A stretch of 64,000 nt of DNA from Triatoma infestans. Lineage: Eukaryota; Arthropoda; Insecta; Hemiptera; Reduviidae. The DNA lies in the NCBI GenBank assembly GCA_011037195.1, contig JAAEAF010003376.1:1-64000 (forward strand), read 5' to 3'. Positions 44,111 to 55,150 of this stretch are shown here, one piece after another. The notes under the pieces were generated by a model that worked only from the letters and a program-made list of their open reading frames with translations, did not search any database and had not been told where the DNA came from. A program made the position numbers and the translations under genes. Every line of letters starts with the position of its first letter. The stretch's first letter is position 1.

Positions 44111-46165
44111 ATGGGCCAGAGGGGCTTTTAAATGGCTTGATCGTCCCCCCTTACGACAAGTAGAATAAAAAACTTCTTTTTTTTAATAGATTTTAACTTA
44201 CTAACGTATTTAACGAATAATTAGTCAAATGATAAATTTTGGTATAAATTATAATGTACATAAGTTGCCTTATTGACTAGACAGTTTTTAGATTTAATAC
44301 AAAAAACTTAGATTTTACACAGAATTTACTGTTTTCATTCAATTCAGTATCTTTTAAAGATCATACCTTCTAAAATAAAAGAAAATGCCTTTCTTCCCTA
44401 TATTTTCCCATGGATGAAGGATAATGTATCAAGGTTGCCCACTTGTGGAAGGGATAGATTGAAATTTGTGACGGAAAGGAACCACATATTAAATTCTACA
44501 TAATAATTTTTTATTATAAGATCACAATTTTCTATCTTCTTCCATTCGTTATATTTGAAATTGTTTTAATATTCATTAATTATATAACTTTCCTTGTCTG
44601 TTATTTATTTTTATATTCTATTATACTTTAAAACAAATGGCGAAAACCTTAAAGAATATGAATGTTTCCAATAGCTCGGAGAGTGGGATATTTAACATCT
44701 TTCAAGAGAGTTTGTAAACCGGCGAGAAGTAGGAAAGAGAAATTGGCTACATTCATTTCTCCCAATCGTCACATTCTCTTAGAATAGCCCGCAATAAAAG
44801 TAAGGCTATGATGGTTTGATGGTTAAGACTATGTATGGAAGCCGCTTTTCCAGTTGCTCTTCGCAGGCTAGAATTTTGTGCAAACGAAGAAAAGGAAAAT
44901 TGAAATTGAAAAGGAAGAACGAGACAAAAAAGGAGTTCAAGGAGAAGGCTTGTAGGGGAGCCACTCGTGCTGCTTCGGCGGGAGAAGAGAACTTGTTTTT
45001 TGTTTAATCAGTTCCTTTATAATTTTTCATGTACTCGATCTTAAGAGACTCCTTTGGATTAAGAAGAATTAGGATTATGATAATTATTTATCATAATTAA
45101 TGAATTATTAATTGATTAATTAAAATTAAAGTACTCCACCAACAAATGAAAATGTTATAGTTAGTTATCTGTAGAGTAATGAACATAATATTAAGTGAAA
45201 CGCCAACAGCATTCTAAACATATAGCCTGTTTGAACATTATGTAATATTACATTTAATTAACTGTATAATAGTTTGTAAAGTGACTTAATCTGTGCCAGT
45301 CTTCAAACTATAATAGTGTATTCACATTTTAACGAGTAATTAAACGTTCTGCCTTTGTATTAATAACTTTTAATTTAGATATTGTTATATTTCTGTATTA
45401 ACTAAAAAAATATCGGCAAAGTTTCTAGAACTAATAAAGAACTGCTTGCTTTCTAGTCTTCGAAATTGGCTTGATCTTGGATCGAGTTAGCTCGAAAAGT
45501 TGTTCTATGCCGCTGACAAATCTACTAGAACATATAAGACATTATTACTTTAACTAAAAGAGAATAAACTCCGACAGAAAACCCTTCAAATTACAACTTG
45601 CTTGCTTAATGTAAACTATTAAGCAACCATAGGTTCCGGATCTAGTTAGTCATGTCAGTTATGGCCATTATTATGTCCATTATGATCATTGTTATATAAA
45701 TATGCTATAAAACATAATTTACTTGAAAGTATATATTAGGGGAAAAAAACAGAAATATATGCTTGGGAAAAAATAATGAAGAAAATCAGGTAAACAAAAA
45801 GTGACGTTCCCAAATAAATAAGTGATAACCTTTGCGCCTATTGGACTTGAGACTAACCGTTATTAGAGTACACGCGATATTGCCATCAAATCAACAAGTA
45901 GTGGGTAAAAGTGTAATAGAGTTAAGGATATTGGAGCTGATCTAATGCTGTCTCCGAAAATATATCTACCGCACTTTAATTATCAAACTGAGGATATTAA
46001 AAGAAATAAAAGTTGATCACAAATAAGCCAGGCACACAAATGGCTATTCAAGGAGAATATTTTTAATTAGACTAGAAAATAATGTTGATTTTTAACCCTA
46101 TTTTGGTAAAACGTTTAATTAAAACGGTAAATGTAGACACAGTTTGCAATATCGAAAATAAGAAA
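44111..46165. other. no recognisable gene
   Basis: About 2 kb of AT-rich DNA. The ORF at 44816-45007 is rich in Lys and Arg from low-complexity sequence and lacks family signs, so I do not call it. Confidence 0.45.
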
Positions 46166-46669
46166 TAATTACTTTCTCTTACTTCTAGTAAATGGAAGCA
46201 CTGCGATGCCAGATTTTCGAAATTCAGTTTTCATTGTAAATACAAATTTTCAAGACGCATGAACACGAAAAAAATGTTGTTAGCTATTTGAAATATGAAT
46301 ATATATATATATATATATATATACGTACATATATATCTATGTGTGTGTGTGTGTTAGAACATAAAATCTCAAAAACAAAAAGTTGAGGAGCTGAAACTTG
46401 GGATTCTATTTAGGCACTACCACCACATCAGGCAAAATCAATCAGCCGGAAGTGCTGCTGATAGCTTTTTCAGTTTTTTCGTACTTTTGCTCAAAAACGG
46501 CTCCAGCAATTTTCTTTCACTCTCTACACACATAAACCCTATCACTTTTATCTGAAACAGTGGAAAATTGATTTTTTGGGGTCCTACGGGAACAGTAGCG
46601 TTTTGCTTTCCTCTAAAGTACCACTTCATTATATTATATGATTTCAATACTTACAAAATATAATAATTA
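46166..46669 (+). repeat. family H1, truncated by a Helitron
   Basis: Starts TTACTTTCTCTTACTTCTAG; AT and GT microsatellites at 46297-46354; one CAATCAGCCGGAAGTGC unit follows. It stops where the Helitron terminus begins at 46670. Confidence 0.7.
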
Positions 46670-47007
46670 CTAGCAAACCCTTCGCTGCGGGTCAGTCTGA
46701 TTTTTAGGATAGTAAATAGAAGTATTATAGTTAATATAGATTCAGCAAGAAAACACATCTTTCAATTTAATTGCACTGAAAGGAAAGAAAGATTAATTTT
46801 TTTTAACTGAAAGTCTTTTTTTATTGTAAAGCTAGTGAATGGACTGCATTTTTTGTTTGTCCGTTTTCTGCATAAACATAAAGATCAGATGGTTTACCGA
46901 CTCTGGAGGATACGACATATAATTGTCCATGAGAGAAGCATTCGTTTTCTAAATTTAAACCGCACACTTGCAAAGTTTGTCCTTGCGCTTTATTGAGTAA
47001 AAAGGAA
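46670..47007 (-). mobile_element. Helitron 3' end with helicase tail
   Basis: On the minus strand the segment ends ACCCGCAGCGAAGGGTTTG-CTAG, followed by T. A short hairpin (ACCC/GGGT) just before CTAG and insertion before T are marks of canonical Helitron 3' ends. Directly inside lies the helicase C terminus. Upstream sequence is cut by a SINE-B. Confidence 0.75.
46821..47007 (-). pseudogene. Helitron Rep/helicase C-terminal fragment
   Basis: About 60 codons on the minus strand ending in TAA (46821-46823). NKAQGQTLQVCGLNLENECF is the Pif1-type motif V region and SHGQLYVVSSRVGKPSDLYV motif VI, with the arginine finger and a YAENGQTKN tail. These belong to the helicase that unwinds DNA in rolling-circle transposition. 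No Rep nuclease or ATPase core is present in the window. Confidence 0.8.
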
Positions 47008-47205
47008 AGTAAAGTAATGCCTATTTTTTCAGGCGGGCTTTACGTCCAAGTACCAAATTAGGTGCCGTGGGCGGGGGCTCCTACTTTACTATTAACATTT
47101 TTTAAACAAATATAAAATTTAACAGTTATACGCTGGACTCGAACTGGGGTCCTTCCACTTACAAATCCATGCTCATAACCACTACACCAACATTTGATAA
47201 ACTCT
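47008..47205 (-). repeat. SINE-B, best copy
   Basis: Reverse complement: TTGGTGTAGTGGTTATGAGC (A box), an anticodon region TTTGTAA (TGT, Thr-like), CCAGTTCGAGTCCAGCG (B box). The body ends AAGCCCGCCTGAAAAAATAG and GCATTACTTTAC. It interrupts the Helitron helicase remnant. Confidence 0.75.
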
Positions 47206-47984
47206 GATTTTGTTTTCCCTAATTCATAGATCTAATCTAATGCTTCCTTCTGTCTCCTTGAATCATCTGAATACTAAACCTTGTCGGACTTCCTTTTATC
47301 TAGATACAAGCTAGTTTGGGAAAGTAGTAAGTGCAGCAGTTGAGTAATATAGTAATGAATATACTGAAATCTTCATTTGTATCACCTCTAGTTAGTACTA
47401 GATCCCAATTAATCTGACTCGCTAAGCAGTTAAGTACATTTAAATGTTCTTCTCTTATTAGCATTACCCACTTTATACTTTTCTCTCTCTCTTTTACTTC
47501 TAGGTGTTCAATTATACCATATACCAATATATTGCCCATTGTGATCACTTATACAATAATTTACTACACCTACTGTTCTAAACTAAAATTTATTATTTAT
47601 TATCTAAACATGAATGTAGTCTAGTATTCTCGTTTAGTTATTATTATGAAACCATAACTATTAATTTATTTTTAAAATCACATAATAATTAATTGTTAGA
47701 TAAAAACCTAACGTCAAAATCATCTAATATCACTATCTTTTTCTTTAGGTGGGCAGTGTATAGTTAATTAAATATTTTTTTCTCTAACGGCTATTTCTCA
47801 GACAGATTTTATTGCTAAGAATTCTAAGCGATATACTATTACTGCAAAATCAACAGTTATTCTGGCTAGGTATCACGATTTAAGAGTTCATCCCCATTTT
47901 GTGGTGATCGGCCTTAATATCGTTACCATAAGATTTATGAGGACCTAGAGTACAACTATATACTTTTAATATATATTAATTAAT
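47206..47984. other. no recognisable gene
   Basis: AT-rich sequence leading into the AAT-rich target of the R1-like LINE. Nothing else recognised. Confidence 0.4.
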
Positions 47985-48182
47985 AATAATACTAATAATT
48001 TTTTTTTTTTTTCGAGGGGTGAAATGCGTTTACGCACGCAGAGACCTGCTGTGCCGGACTCCTAAAATAGACTACCGGCTAAAACACCCCCCTGCTGCTA
48101 GACCTAGTCTGGATTCACTGGTGACCAGCATTACATCAGAACTAGGCCTCGTGTCTTTACTCATTGAGTATCTCCTTCGGTA

Positions 48183-51074
48183 TTACCCTACTTGGCAGTC
48201 GTCCAGGTCCTGCTTCTTCCGCTGAAGAATGCCCCTGGCATACCTAGCTACAGCTTGCCAGTTGGCCTCACTGGCCAGCATAGCCTCAACTAGAGTATCT
48301 GGAGTCTGTGGCCCAATCACAGCCTCGAGATCACCTCTGAGCCGGTCCCACCAACCGCAGGAGAAAAACGTGTGGGAAGCATCGTCTTTACTGCCGTGGC
48401 AGTAAAGGCATTCCTCATTCTCTACCTTTCCCATCTTTTTCAGGTACGCCCTGAAATAGCCATGCCCGCTCAGGAGATGTGTGACGTAATAGTCCACTTC
48501 CCCATGTGGCCTCTTCGTCCATGGCTTTATCTCCCTAATTAACCTAGCGGTCCATCGGCCCCGCAGATCATCTTCCCAGGAAGCCTGCCACCTGCCGCTG
48601 CACTCGAGCTATTCTTTTCCTGTAAGCCTCCTTGTTAAGAGCGTCCGCCCATACCTCAGCTCCGTAAAGGAGTATCGAGTGTGCCACACTCATCAACACT
48701 CGCCGTGTACTGCCCCGGGGACCACCAATGTTTGCCATCAGCCTACTGAGGGACGCAACACTCTTCGCGGCCTTATCCGCTGCGCTCTGAATTTGCTTAC
48801 CGAAGCTCAGCTTACCATCAATCGTCAAACCCAGATACTTGGCAGTATTCTTCGAGGTCACAATTTCTTCTCCAACACGCCATGATATGCTCGTGGGGAT
48901 CCTCTTTTTCGTCAGGACCACGATCTCTGTTTTGGACAGTGCCAATGACAGTCCATGCTCCGTCATCCATCTATTGACGATACGCATCATTCTATTCAAC
49001 TTTAGTTGGGCTTTCTCGACATCACGTGCGGCAACAAGTGCTGCCACGTCGTCTGCGTATCCAACCAAAACTGTCTCTTCTGCCATTTCCTGTCTAAGCA
49101 GGTCGTCATACGCCACATTCCAGAGGTCCGGGCCCAGGATGGATCCCTGCGCTGCTCCTGCCGTAACTGCGGATGCTCTTGGCCCTCTCGAAGTCTGATA
49201 AATAACCGTTCGGTTCCGCAGATAATCACTTATCACTCGCAGAAGGTACTTCGGGACTCGAAACGTTTCCTCCAGCGCTCGCAGCATATCTACCCAACTA
49301 ACCGAGTTGAAGGCGTTCTTTACATCAAGCGTGACCAAAAGGACCACCCGACGAGAGTGATGATTGTGATCCTCCGCCCTGCGTACCGCCTCAATGACTT
49401 CTTGGACGCGCCTACTGTAGACCGCCCAGACCTGAAACCATATTGCCTCGGCGATAGGTCTCCTGCAGCTTGCACCGCCGACACCAGTCTTTCCCTGAGG
49501 CGCTTCTCATATAATTTGCCTGCTGTATCCAACATACATAGAGGCCGGTAGGACGACGGAAGTTCCGGTTCCCCCTTTCCCTTACTGATGAGGACCAGCC
49601 GCGCTATCTTCCAACGGGTACTGAAAACCCCAGCTTTCAGGCAGGCATTATATATCCTCAGTAAGAAACCAGGACTCTGCATTGCGACCAACTTAAGCAC
49701 CTCATTAGGGATGCCGTCAGGGCCGGGCGCTTTCTTACTTTTTAGAGAGCGTACGGCTTTCTCAAGGTCCCTGATGGTGAAGAGTTGAAAATCCCCTACA
49801 TCACCGAAGTCCCTGTCACTCCGAACAGGGTGGGAAGGAAAGAGCGCCTCCACGATATTTTCCATGGTGGGCACGTCCATGACTAACTGAGTTTTAAATG
49901 CCCCGAGTTTTTGGGACACTATCTTATACCCCAGTCCCCATGTGTCCACATCCACATCCTCTTTCAATTTCTCCCAGCAGCGCATCTTGCTCCTGCAGAT
50001 AGCTCGCCTTAGTTCTCTCTTCGCTGTTTTATATTCAACCGAGCGAAGATTTGCATCTGACCGACGTCCTGCTCGTTGCGCTCTTCTTCGCAATTTAATG
50101 CACTCCTTGCGCAGCTTGGCTATCTGTGGGGTCCACCAGTAAACGGGGCGTTTGTTATGACGTGGTTTTTTCCGTGGCATAGATTTTTCACAGGCTTCGG
50201 CTATAAGGCTCATAGTTGAGGCAACAACAGCCTCGGCGCCTGCTTTCCCCTCGAGCACGGCATCCTCAGCCTGATCCACTCCTCTAGCGAGCACTGCGAG
50301 GAATAGCCCCATATCTATTCTCTCGAGGTTCCATCTTGGAGACATCTCCTGGTTTCCCAAACTATTGGTCCCAGTCTCATCGCAAATTTCAAAGGTAATG
50401 AACTGGTGGTCGCTTCCCGTGTAATCTTCGATTACCGCCCAGTTCTCAACACGTGATGCAAAACGTGGAGATGCCAAAGAGATGTCGGGTATCGTTTCAG
50501 TATACCCAGGGCGCCGAAAGGTTGACGTGGAGCCATCATTCAAGACTAAAAGTCCTGTTCTGGCGGCCATCTCCATAGTAAGCCTACCTCTAGTATCTGA
50601 GAACGGCATACCCCATTCATCCGCCTTCGCATTGAAGTCCCCTACCACAAGTAACCTTCCGGACATACTCAGGACTTCATCTTCCAACGAGTTCAACTTT
50701 TCCTTGAAATCATGGATGCTTTCATTAGGGGTAAAGTAACAGCTAATGAAGGTGTCTCCATTACTCTTCACCCAGACATAACCATTTCTGCGACCATAGC
50801 ACTCTATGAGGACTCTTCCAAGATCTGGAATCCAAATTGCCGCCGTGCCAAGCAAGTCGCTAAACCAGGACCTTGGGTCCCGATCTCGGTATTGTTCGCT
50901 GAGCAGCACTAGATCTGATCTTTTTTCTAAAATTAGCTGGCTAAGAAGGGAGTCAGCTGTCTTACTCCTATTGAGGTTTCCTTGTAGAACTCTCATCAGG
51001 CGACAGACCTCTTGGCTTCGTCCAGAGCCTCCCGGAACACCTTGCAACCTCCCGATCCAGGAAGGTGCTGGCAT
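48183..51074 (-). pseudogene. R1-like ORF2 (endonuclease-RT), two frameshifts
   Basis: From 51074 one frame runs to 49320: endonuclease with LQGNLNRSKTADSLLSQL, LLSEQYRDRD, VVGDFNAKADEWG and GSDHQFITFEI; then RT start with KKAPGPDGIPNEVLKLV and YRPLCMLDTAGKLYEKRL, QYGFRSGRSTVGA. A frame change near 49380 leads to 49347-48568: VTLDVKNAFNSVSW, AAQGSILGPDLWNVAYDDLL and the catalytic GYADD (49048-49062), intact. After a second change near 48570 the C-terminal finger ECLYCHGSKDDASHTFFSC is at about 48415-48360. The endonuclease nicks the target and the RT primes there. N-terminal overlap with the ORF1 end is about 80 bp. Confidence 0.9.
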
Positions 51075-52569
51075 GCATCAGGGGCAAGATTTCTCTCCGC
51101 GCAAAGCATACAGTTCTCCTTTGCGGTACAGGTCTTCGACACATGGCCTGGTTCCCCACATCTGTAACAACGATTGCCACGGTCCGGGCCCTTACAGGCT
51201 CTTGAAACGTGGCCGTATCCCAAGCATCTAAAACATCTGGGCACTATTGCTCTTCGCTTGACCCTACAGCAAACCTAGCCGACCTTAATATATCCGTCCT
51301 TCATAAGCTCGTTTGCACCCCTTACACTGAGCTGGACGATTGCTACCTTCAACCCTCTATTATTCGCCTTTGTGAGATGGACCCTTAGGTCTCCGGCGTG
51401 ATCTCCTAACTGTTGCTTGATGACCTGCGTGACTTCCTCCTCTGAGGAAAGGCTATCAAGGTCCCGAATTTCCACCGAAACTTTCGGCTCAAGCTGCCGA
51501 ACTGTCGCGCTTTCTTGGAGAATGCTACTAATAGCCGTCTCAAAGGCAGCTTTATCCTTCGTGTTGCGCCCTAGCTCGACGAGGATATCACCGGACCTAG
51601 TCTGCCGGATACATCTAACCTCTGTCTCCGTATCCTCTGGCTTAACCTTCTCCCGGATCGCACCTAGAACCTCTGCATAGGATTTTCCCTCGGCGGGTTT
51701 AATCAGCAGGGCATCCAAGCGGGGTTTCGGCGGCTTCTTCTTTTTACTTCTTTTCTTTCTCTTTGTTTTTTGCCTCAAGGCCTGTTCGTTTGCCAAGTGG
51801 CTCAGCAGCCTCCGGTTCTATAATTTTCTTGGGCTTCTGCACCTTTCTTGAGCGGGCTTCGGTCCACTCACTGGTAGTCAGGTGCTCTCTATTTCCCTCG
51901 GTTGTTCCTTCCTCTGGGCTTATAACAACCAACCTCTTTATCGGGTACATCTGCTGGCCTAGATAAAGACGCCACCTGGGTTCCCGCCTGCGCTAACATC
52001 CCTGGTGTCCTTGACTTTTCCTGCAACCTAATTAGGCATTGGAGGGCCACCCCCCAAAAACCCCATAAGGATTCCACCACCTCCACCGACTCCTCTAATT
52101 CGTTCAAGCCGTCCTTGATATCCATACTGATATTTCGTTGGCGATTTGTGGCGAGTTTCATCTTTTTGAGAATGTCCTTCATTCTTCGCACTTCCTCGTC
52201 CACTCTCCTATGAGCCAGTTCCATATCCTTCTCTTCTGGGGAGCCGATTGAACCGCCCGCGAGCACCCGCGAAATAACCGGGGATTCACTCATCTCCTCG
52301 GTGGTCAATGCTCCTTTCATCGAGTGTTCAGGAAACTCTTCTTGCTCTCTTTTCTTCGCTACATCTGACACATTCTTCGCTAAAATAGGCGGGGTAGATG
52401 GCGGTGTCCTTTTCATCCTAGAGCTCCGTTGAAAGGGACTAGAATGTCCCTCCATAGAGGGGGCCGAATTCTTCGCCTCCGGAGCACACGTCGATTTCTG
52501 TTGGGTAAGGGAACCCTCGCTACTTGTCTCTTGCACCTTCAAAACAGTTTTTCTTAAATTACTTTTCAT
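50996..52569 (-). pseudogene. R1-like ORF1 (gag-like, three zinc knuckles)
   Basis: Starts at 52569 (MKSNLRKTVLKVQETSSEGS) with Ser/Pro-rich and then coiled-coil sequence (VDEEVRRMKDILKKMKL). Frame changes near 51900 and 51790 lead to a KKKPPKPRLDALLIKPAEGK and SYAEVLGAIREKV region, typical of R1-clade ORF1. A TAG stop (after DGYIKVG, near 51272) precedes three knuckles: CFRCLGYGHVSRAC, CYRCGEPGHVSKTC and CMLCAERNLAPDACQH. Binds element RNA. The stop is one base from a Trp codon. Confidence 0.85.
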
Positions 52570-53124
52570 TTTTTTTTTCTCACCTCACTTCACTCTCTAC
52601 TTAGGAAATAAACAATAATGTTCGGCCCGTTCCCACCCGGGAAAGCGCCACGCCCCCACGCCAACAATCCCCCAAGCACACGCGCCCACAAGCGGTGGCC
52701 TCGGCAGAGCCCCCCGCCAATCGCGGCAGGTCCCTAATCCGGTCGCCAACCGGAACTACCGCAACCAACGAGATTATGCACCGAATGATAAGGCAGCCAA
52801 GTCGTGAAGGCTACTCCGACCCGGGCCAATGTACTGTCCGGCGGCCTGGGAGCGCAAGAGTAGAACCCAGTTTTTAAGCTGTACCCTCCACCCGCGCGCG
52901 CACCGCACCAAAGAAACCATCGGCGCGGGAAGCACCCCCCGGGAAAAGAACAGACCAAAAGACCAGGAAAGGTAAATGAAAAAGGGAAAGGTGGGGAAAG
53001 GAAAGGAAGGGTAGTCGGAAGGGAGGGATAAGGTAGACGGTCAACGGACAGTTGTCCCTTTAGACGCCTCTTACGTCAAGCGGAAAACACTGTGGCCCTA
53101 TTCTACCCCCGAAACCACAGGGGG
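52570..53124 (-). other. GC-rich 5' UTR of the R1-like element
   Basis: Sequence between the 5' target duplication and ORF1, rich in C on the plus strand (for example TCCCACCCGGG near 52632). No conserved start signal recognised. In this clade the 5' UTR normally carries an internal promoter. Confidence 0.6.
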
Positions 53125-53493
53125 AATAATACTAATAATAATAATAATAAATAATACTTTATTATGAATTATAAAGAAATACAATTACAAGTATTTACGC
53201 TTGATAGTCTTCACGCCGGAGTTAGATGTCAAACCCAAAAATTACTAAAAAAAAATTAAAAGAACACTGAAAAAAAGTCAATACAAATAAATAATAAATA
53301 TGAATTAAAAATTGATATAAATAATAATAATAATATTATCTAAAAGAAAATGAAACTAATCCAATAATAGTTGCAAAAATGTAATAAGGGAAATAAACTA
53401 AACTCAATTAAACACTATTGGCAAAGAAAAGAAAGTTAACATAAAATGCATTATGGAAAATCATTTACATAAGGAGACCTGCATACAAAATAA

Positions 53494-53603
53494 AATAAAA
53501 CAAAAAATAAATAAAATAAAAAAAATAAAATATGGGAGATATTTAGTTTTCTAAATATCTCCCATTTTTTATTTTTTTTATTTTATTTATTTTTTGTTTT
53601 ATT
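53494..53603. repeat. near-perfect 53-bp palindrome
   Basis: Arms 53494-53546 and 53551-53603 are inverted copies with one mismatch around a TTTT loop. The core is TGGGAGATATTTAG and its inverse; the outer parts are A- and T-rich. Confidence 0.95.
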
Positions 53604-53629
53604 GAAACAAAAAGGAAACTTAATCAGAA

Positions 53630-53951
53630 ATTAAATTCCTGAACCAGACTGTACCGATAACCCAAGCAGCCCGTGCACACTTGATACGATCCTTGCAATT
53701 TCGAGTGTTAAGCATATTGACTTATAAAAGATAAAGCGGGAAGATTCTCTTGCGCACCTCTCAGGCTCCTCCCGGCATGCCAAACCTATCTTTGCAATTA
53801 ATGAACTCATCTGAGATTTCCACAAAGACATATCAGCAGAGAAACTAAAATTACAACCATACTTTTGTGCAAGGTTGGACCAGCTTGCAAACCAAAACAA
53901 CTTCCTATAGATGACCTCCACCAGAAAGAAAAATAAATAACAAGTCCACAC
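53630..53951 (-). pseudogene. possible LINE C-terminal tail
   Basis: A 106-codon frame with YRKLFWFASWSNLAQKYGC and REEPERCARESSRFIFYK. It lies just 3' of the RT of the same LINE and shows the Arg/Trp-rich style of LINE tails, so it is likely part of that ORF in another frame. Alternative: chance ORF. Confidence 0.45.
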
Positions 53952-54279
53952 CCATCTCCAAAAGCATCACATAATTTGGGGTTTCTGAGGGAAGATCATA
54001 AAGTTTTTTAACGAAAAACCTCAACAACTTTTTAACTCCTCATAATACTGAAATCACTATATTTGGGCCGCATAACAAGCTATGGATCTGGAAACAGAAC
54101 AAAATCCTTGAAATTTATATGTCACAGGAACCCTATTCTGCGAAAGAAAACCTGACCACACTGTATTAAGAGTCAACTTAGCCGAAGAGACCTTCTATGC
54201 TTGTGGAAACTGAGGCGGAGAGTCAAGATTACACTCTATTGACCACCTCAATCTCATGCTCCCCAAAATGCCATCTCTC

Positions 54280-55150
54280 TACCGATGCCAATCTCCCTCC
54301 TTTTCTAAATACGATAATTTTGGATTTATCGAGATTTACCGACAATCCCCATTAGTCACAGTAATTTTGAAGAATATTAATGTTTCTTTGCAGGCTTAAT
54401 GGGCTTTCGGCCATAAGACAACGTCGTCCGCATACATCAATATTTTAATCACCTTATTTGCCACGTGAACACCTCCCTCAAGTACCGCAGGCAAATCGTC
54501 CAGGAAAAGTGAAAAAAGAGCCGAGCTTAATTGGCACCCCTGTCTAAGTCCACTTCCTACTTGGAAAAATTCCGAGATTCCATCTTTACCTCTAACAGCC
54601 ACTAAAGTGTTTAAATAAAAAGTCTGAACTATAGATATAAATTTGGAGGATAAACCTAAATTAAATAGTTTTAAAGACAATGCCCTACGATTAACCCCGT
54701 CAAAGGCTGCCGAGAAATCAACAAAGAAACAAAATACTTTTTGCTTCCTCTTTAAAAATTTTAAATTAATGAGATTCGTTAGAATAGATAAATTATCCAG
54801 AGTAGCGTATCCCCTCATAAAACCTGTTTGGTATTCACTCAGCAGATTATTTTTTGAAACGAATTCTTCTAACCCACCTAGAAACATTCCTGTGAAAATT
54901 TTAGCGACTGCATCTATGCAGGAGATACCGCGATAATTGGAGACGTCATTAATCTCACCCCGCTTGAACAACGGAAATATTATGGACTTACTAAATGAGG
55001 AGGGTGAGATACCTACGTTATAAACGTCATTAAAAAAAGACAAAAGCTTTTCAAAGAGAATCTCAGGCGCATTTTTATAAAACTCATGCGTGATACGGTC
55101 TAAGCCTGGAGCCTTATTATTCCTTAAATTAGCAACAACGGATGTTGACT
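54280..55150 (-). pseudogene. LINE reverse transcriptase fragment
   Basis: From 55150: NNKAPGLDRITHEFYKNAPE, then LFKRGEINDVSNYRGISCID, LLSEYQTGFMRGYATLDNLS, FFVDFSAAFDGVNRRAL, GSGLRQGCQLSSALFSLFLD and the catalytic MYADDVVLWP near 54410. After an in-frame stop (about 54357), WGLSVNLDKSKIIVFRK follows near 54310. It holds nearly the full palm and fingers with the Asp pair intact; the 215-codon open stretch (55043-54396) is the longest. The GLRQGC and DFSAAFD wording suggests a CR1/L2/Jockey-like group; clade not fixed. Confidence 0.82.

Larger units (their letters stand above)
48000..53124 (-). mobile_element. R1-clade non-LTR retrotransposon, near full length
   Basis: 5125 bp on the minus strand, bounded by AATAATACTAATAAT on both sides (47985-47999 and 53125-53139), a perfect 15-bp duplication. 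The left end is a run of 13 T, the A tail of the element. Length fits the R1 clade (about 5.3 kb). ORF1 has three zinc knuckles and ORF2 an endonuclease-RT with a C-terminal finger and no RNase H, as in R1/Waldo/TRAS relatives. It is strikingly GC-richer than all surroundings. The site is the TAA-rich tail of another LINE, not rDNA. Frameshifts and a stop inactivate it. Confidence 0.88.

Noticed and set aside
44816..45007. Lys/Arg-rich 63-codon ORF
   Set aside because: Purine-rich low-complexity DNA explains it; no relatives recognised.
49006..49551. plus-strand ORF of 181 codons
   Set aside because: Antisense to the RT of the R1-like element; long only because that element is GC-rich.
50806..51231. 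plus-strand ORF of 141 codons
   Set aside because: Antisense to the ORF1/ORF2 junction of the R1-like element.
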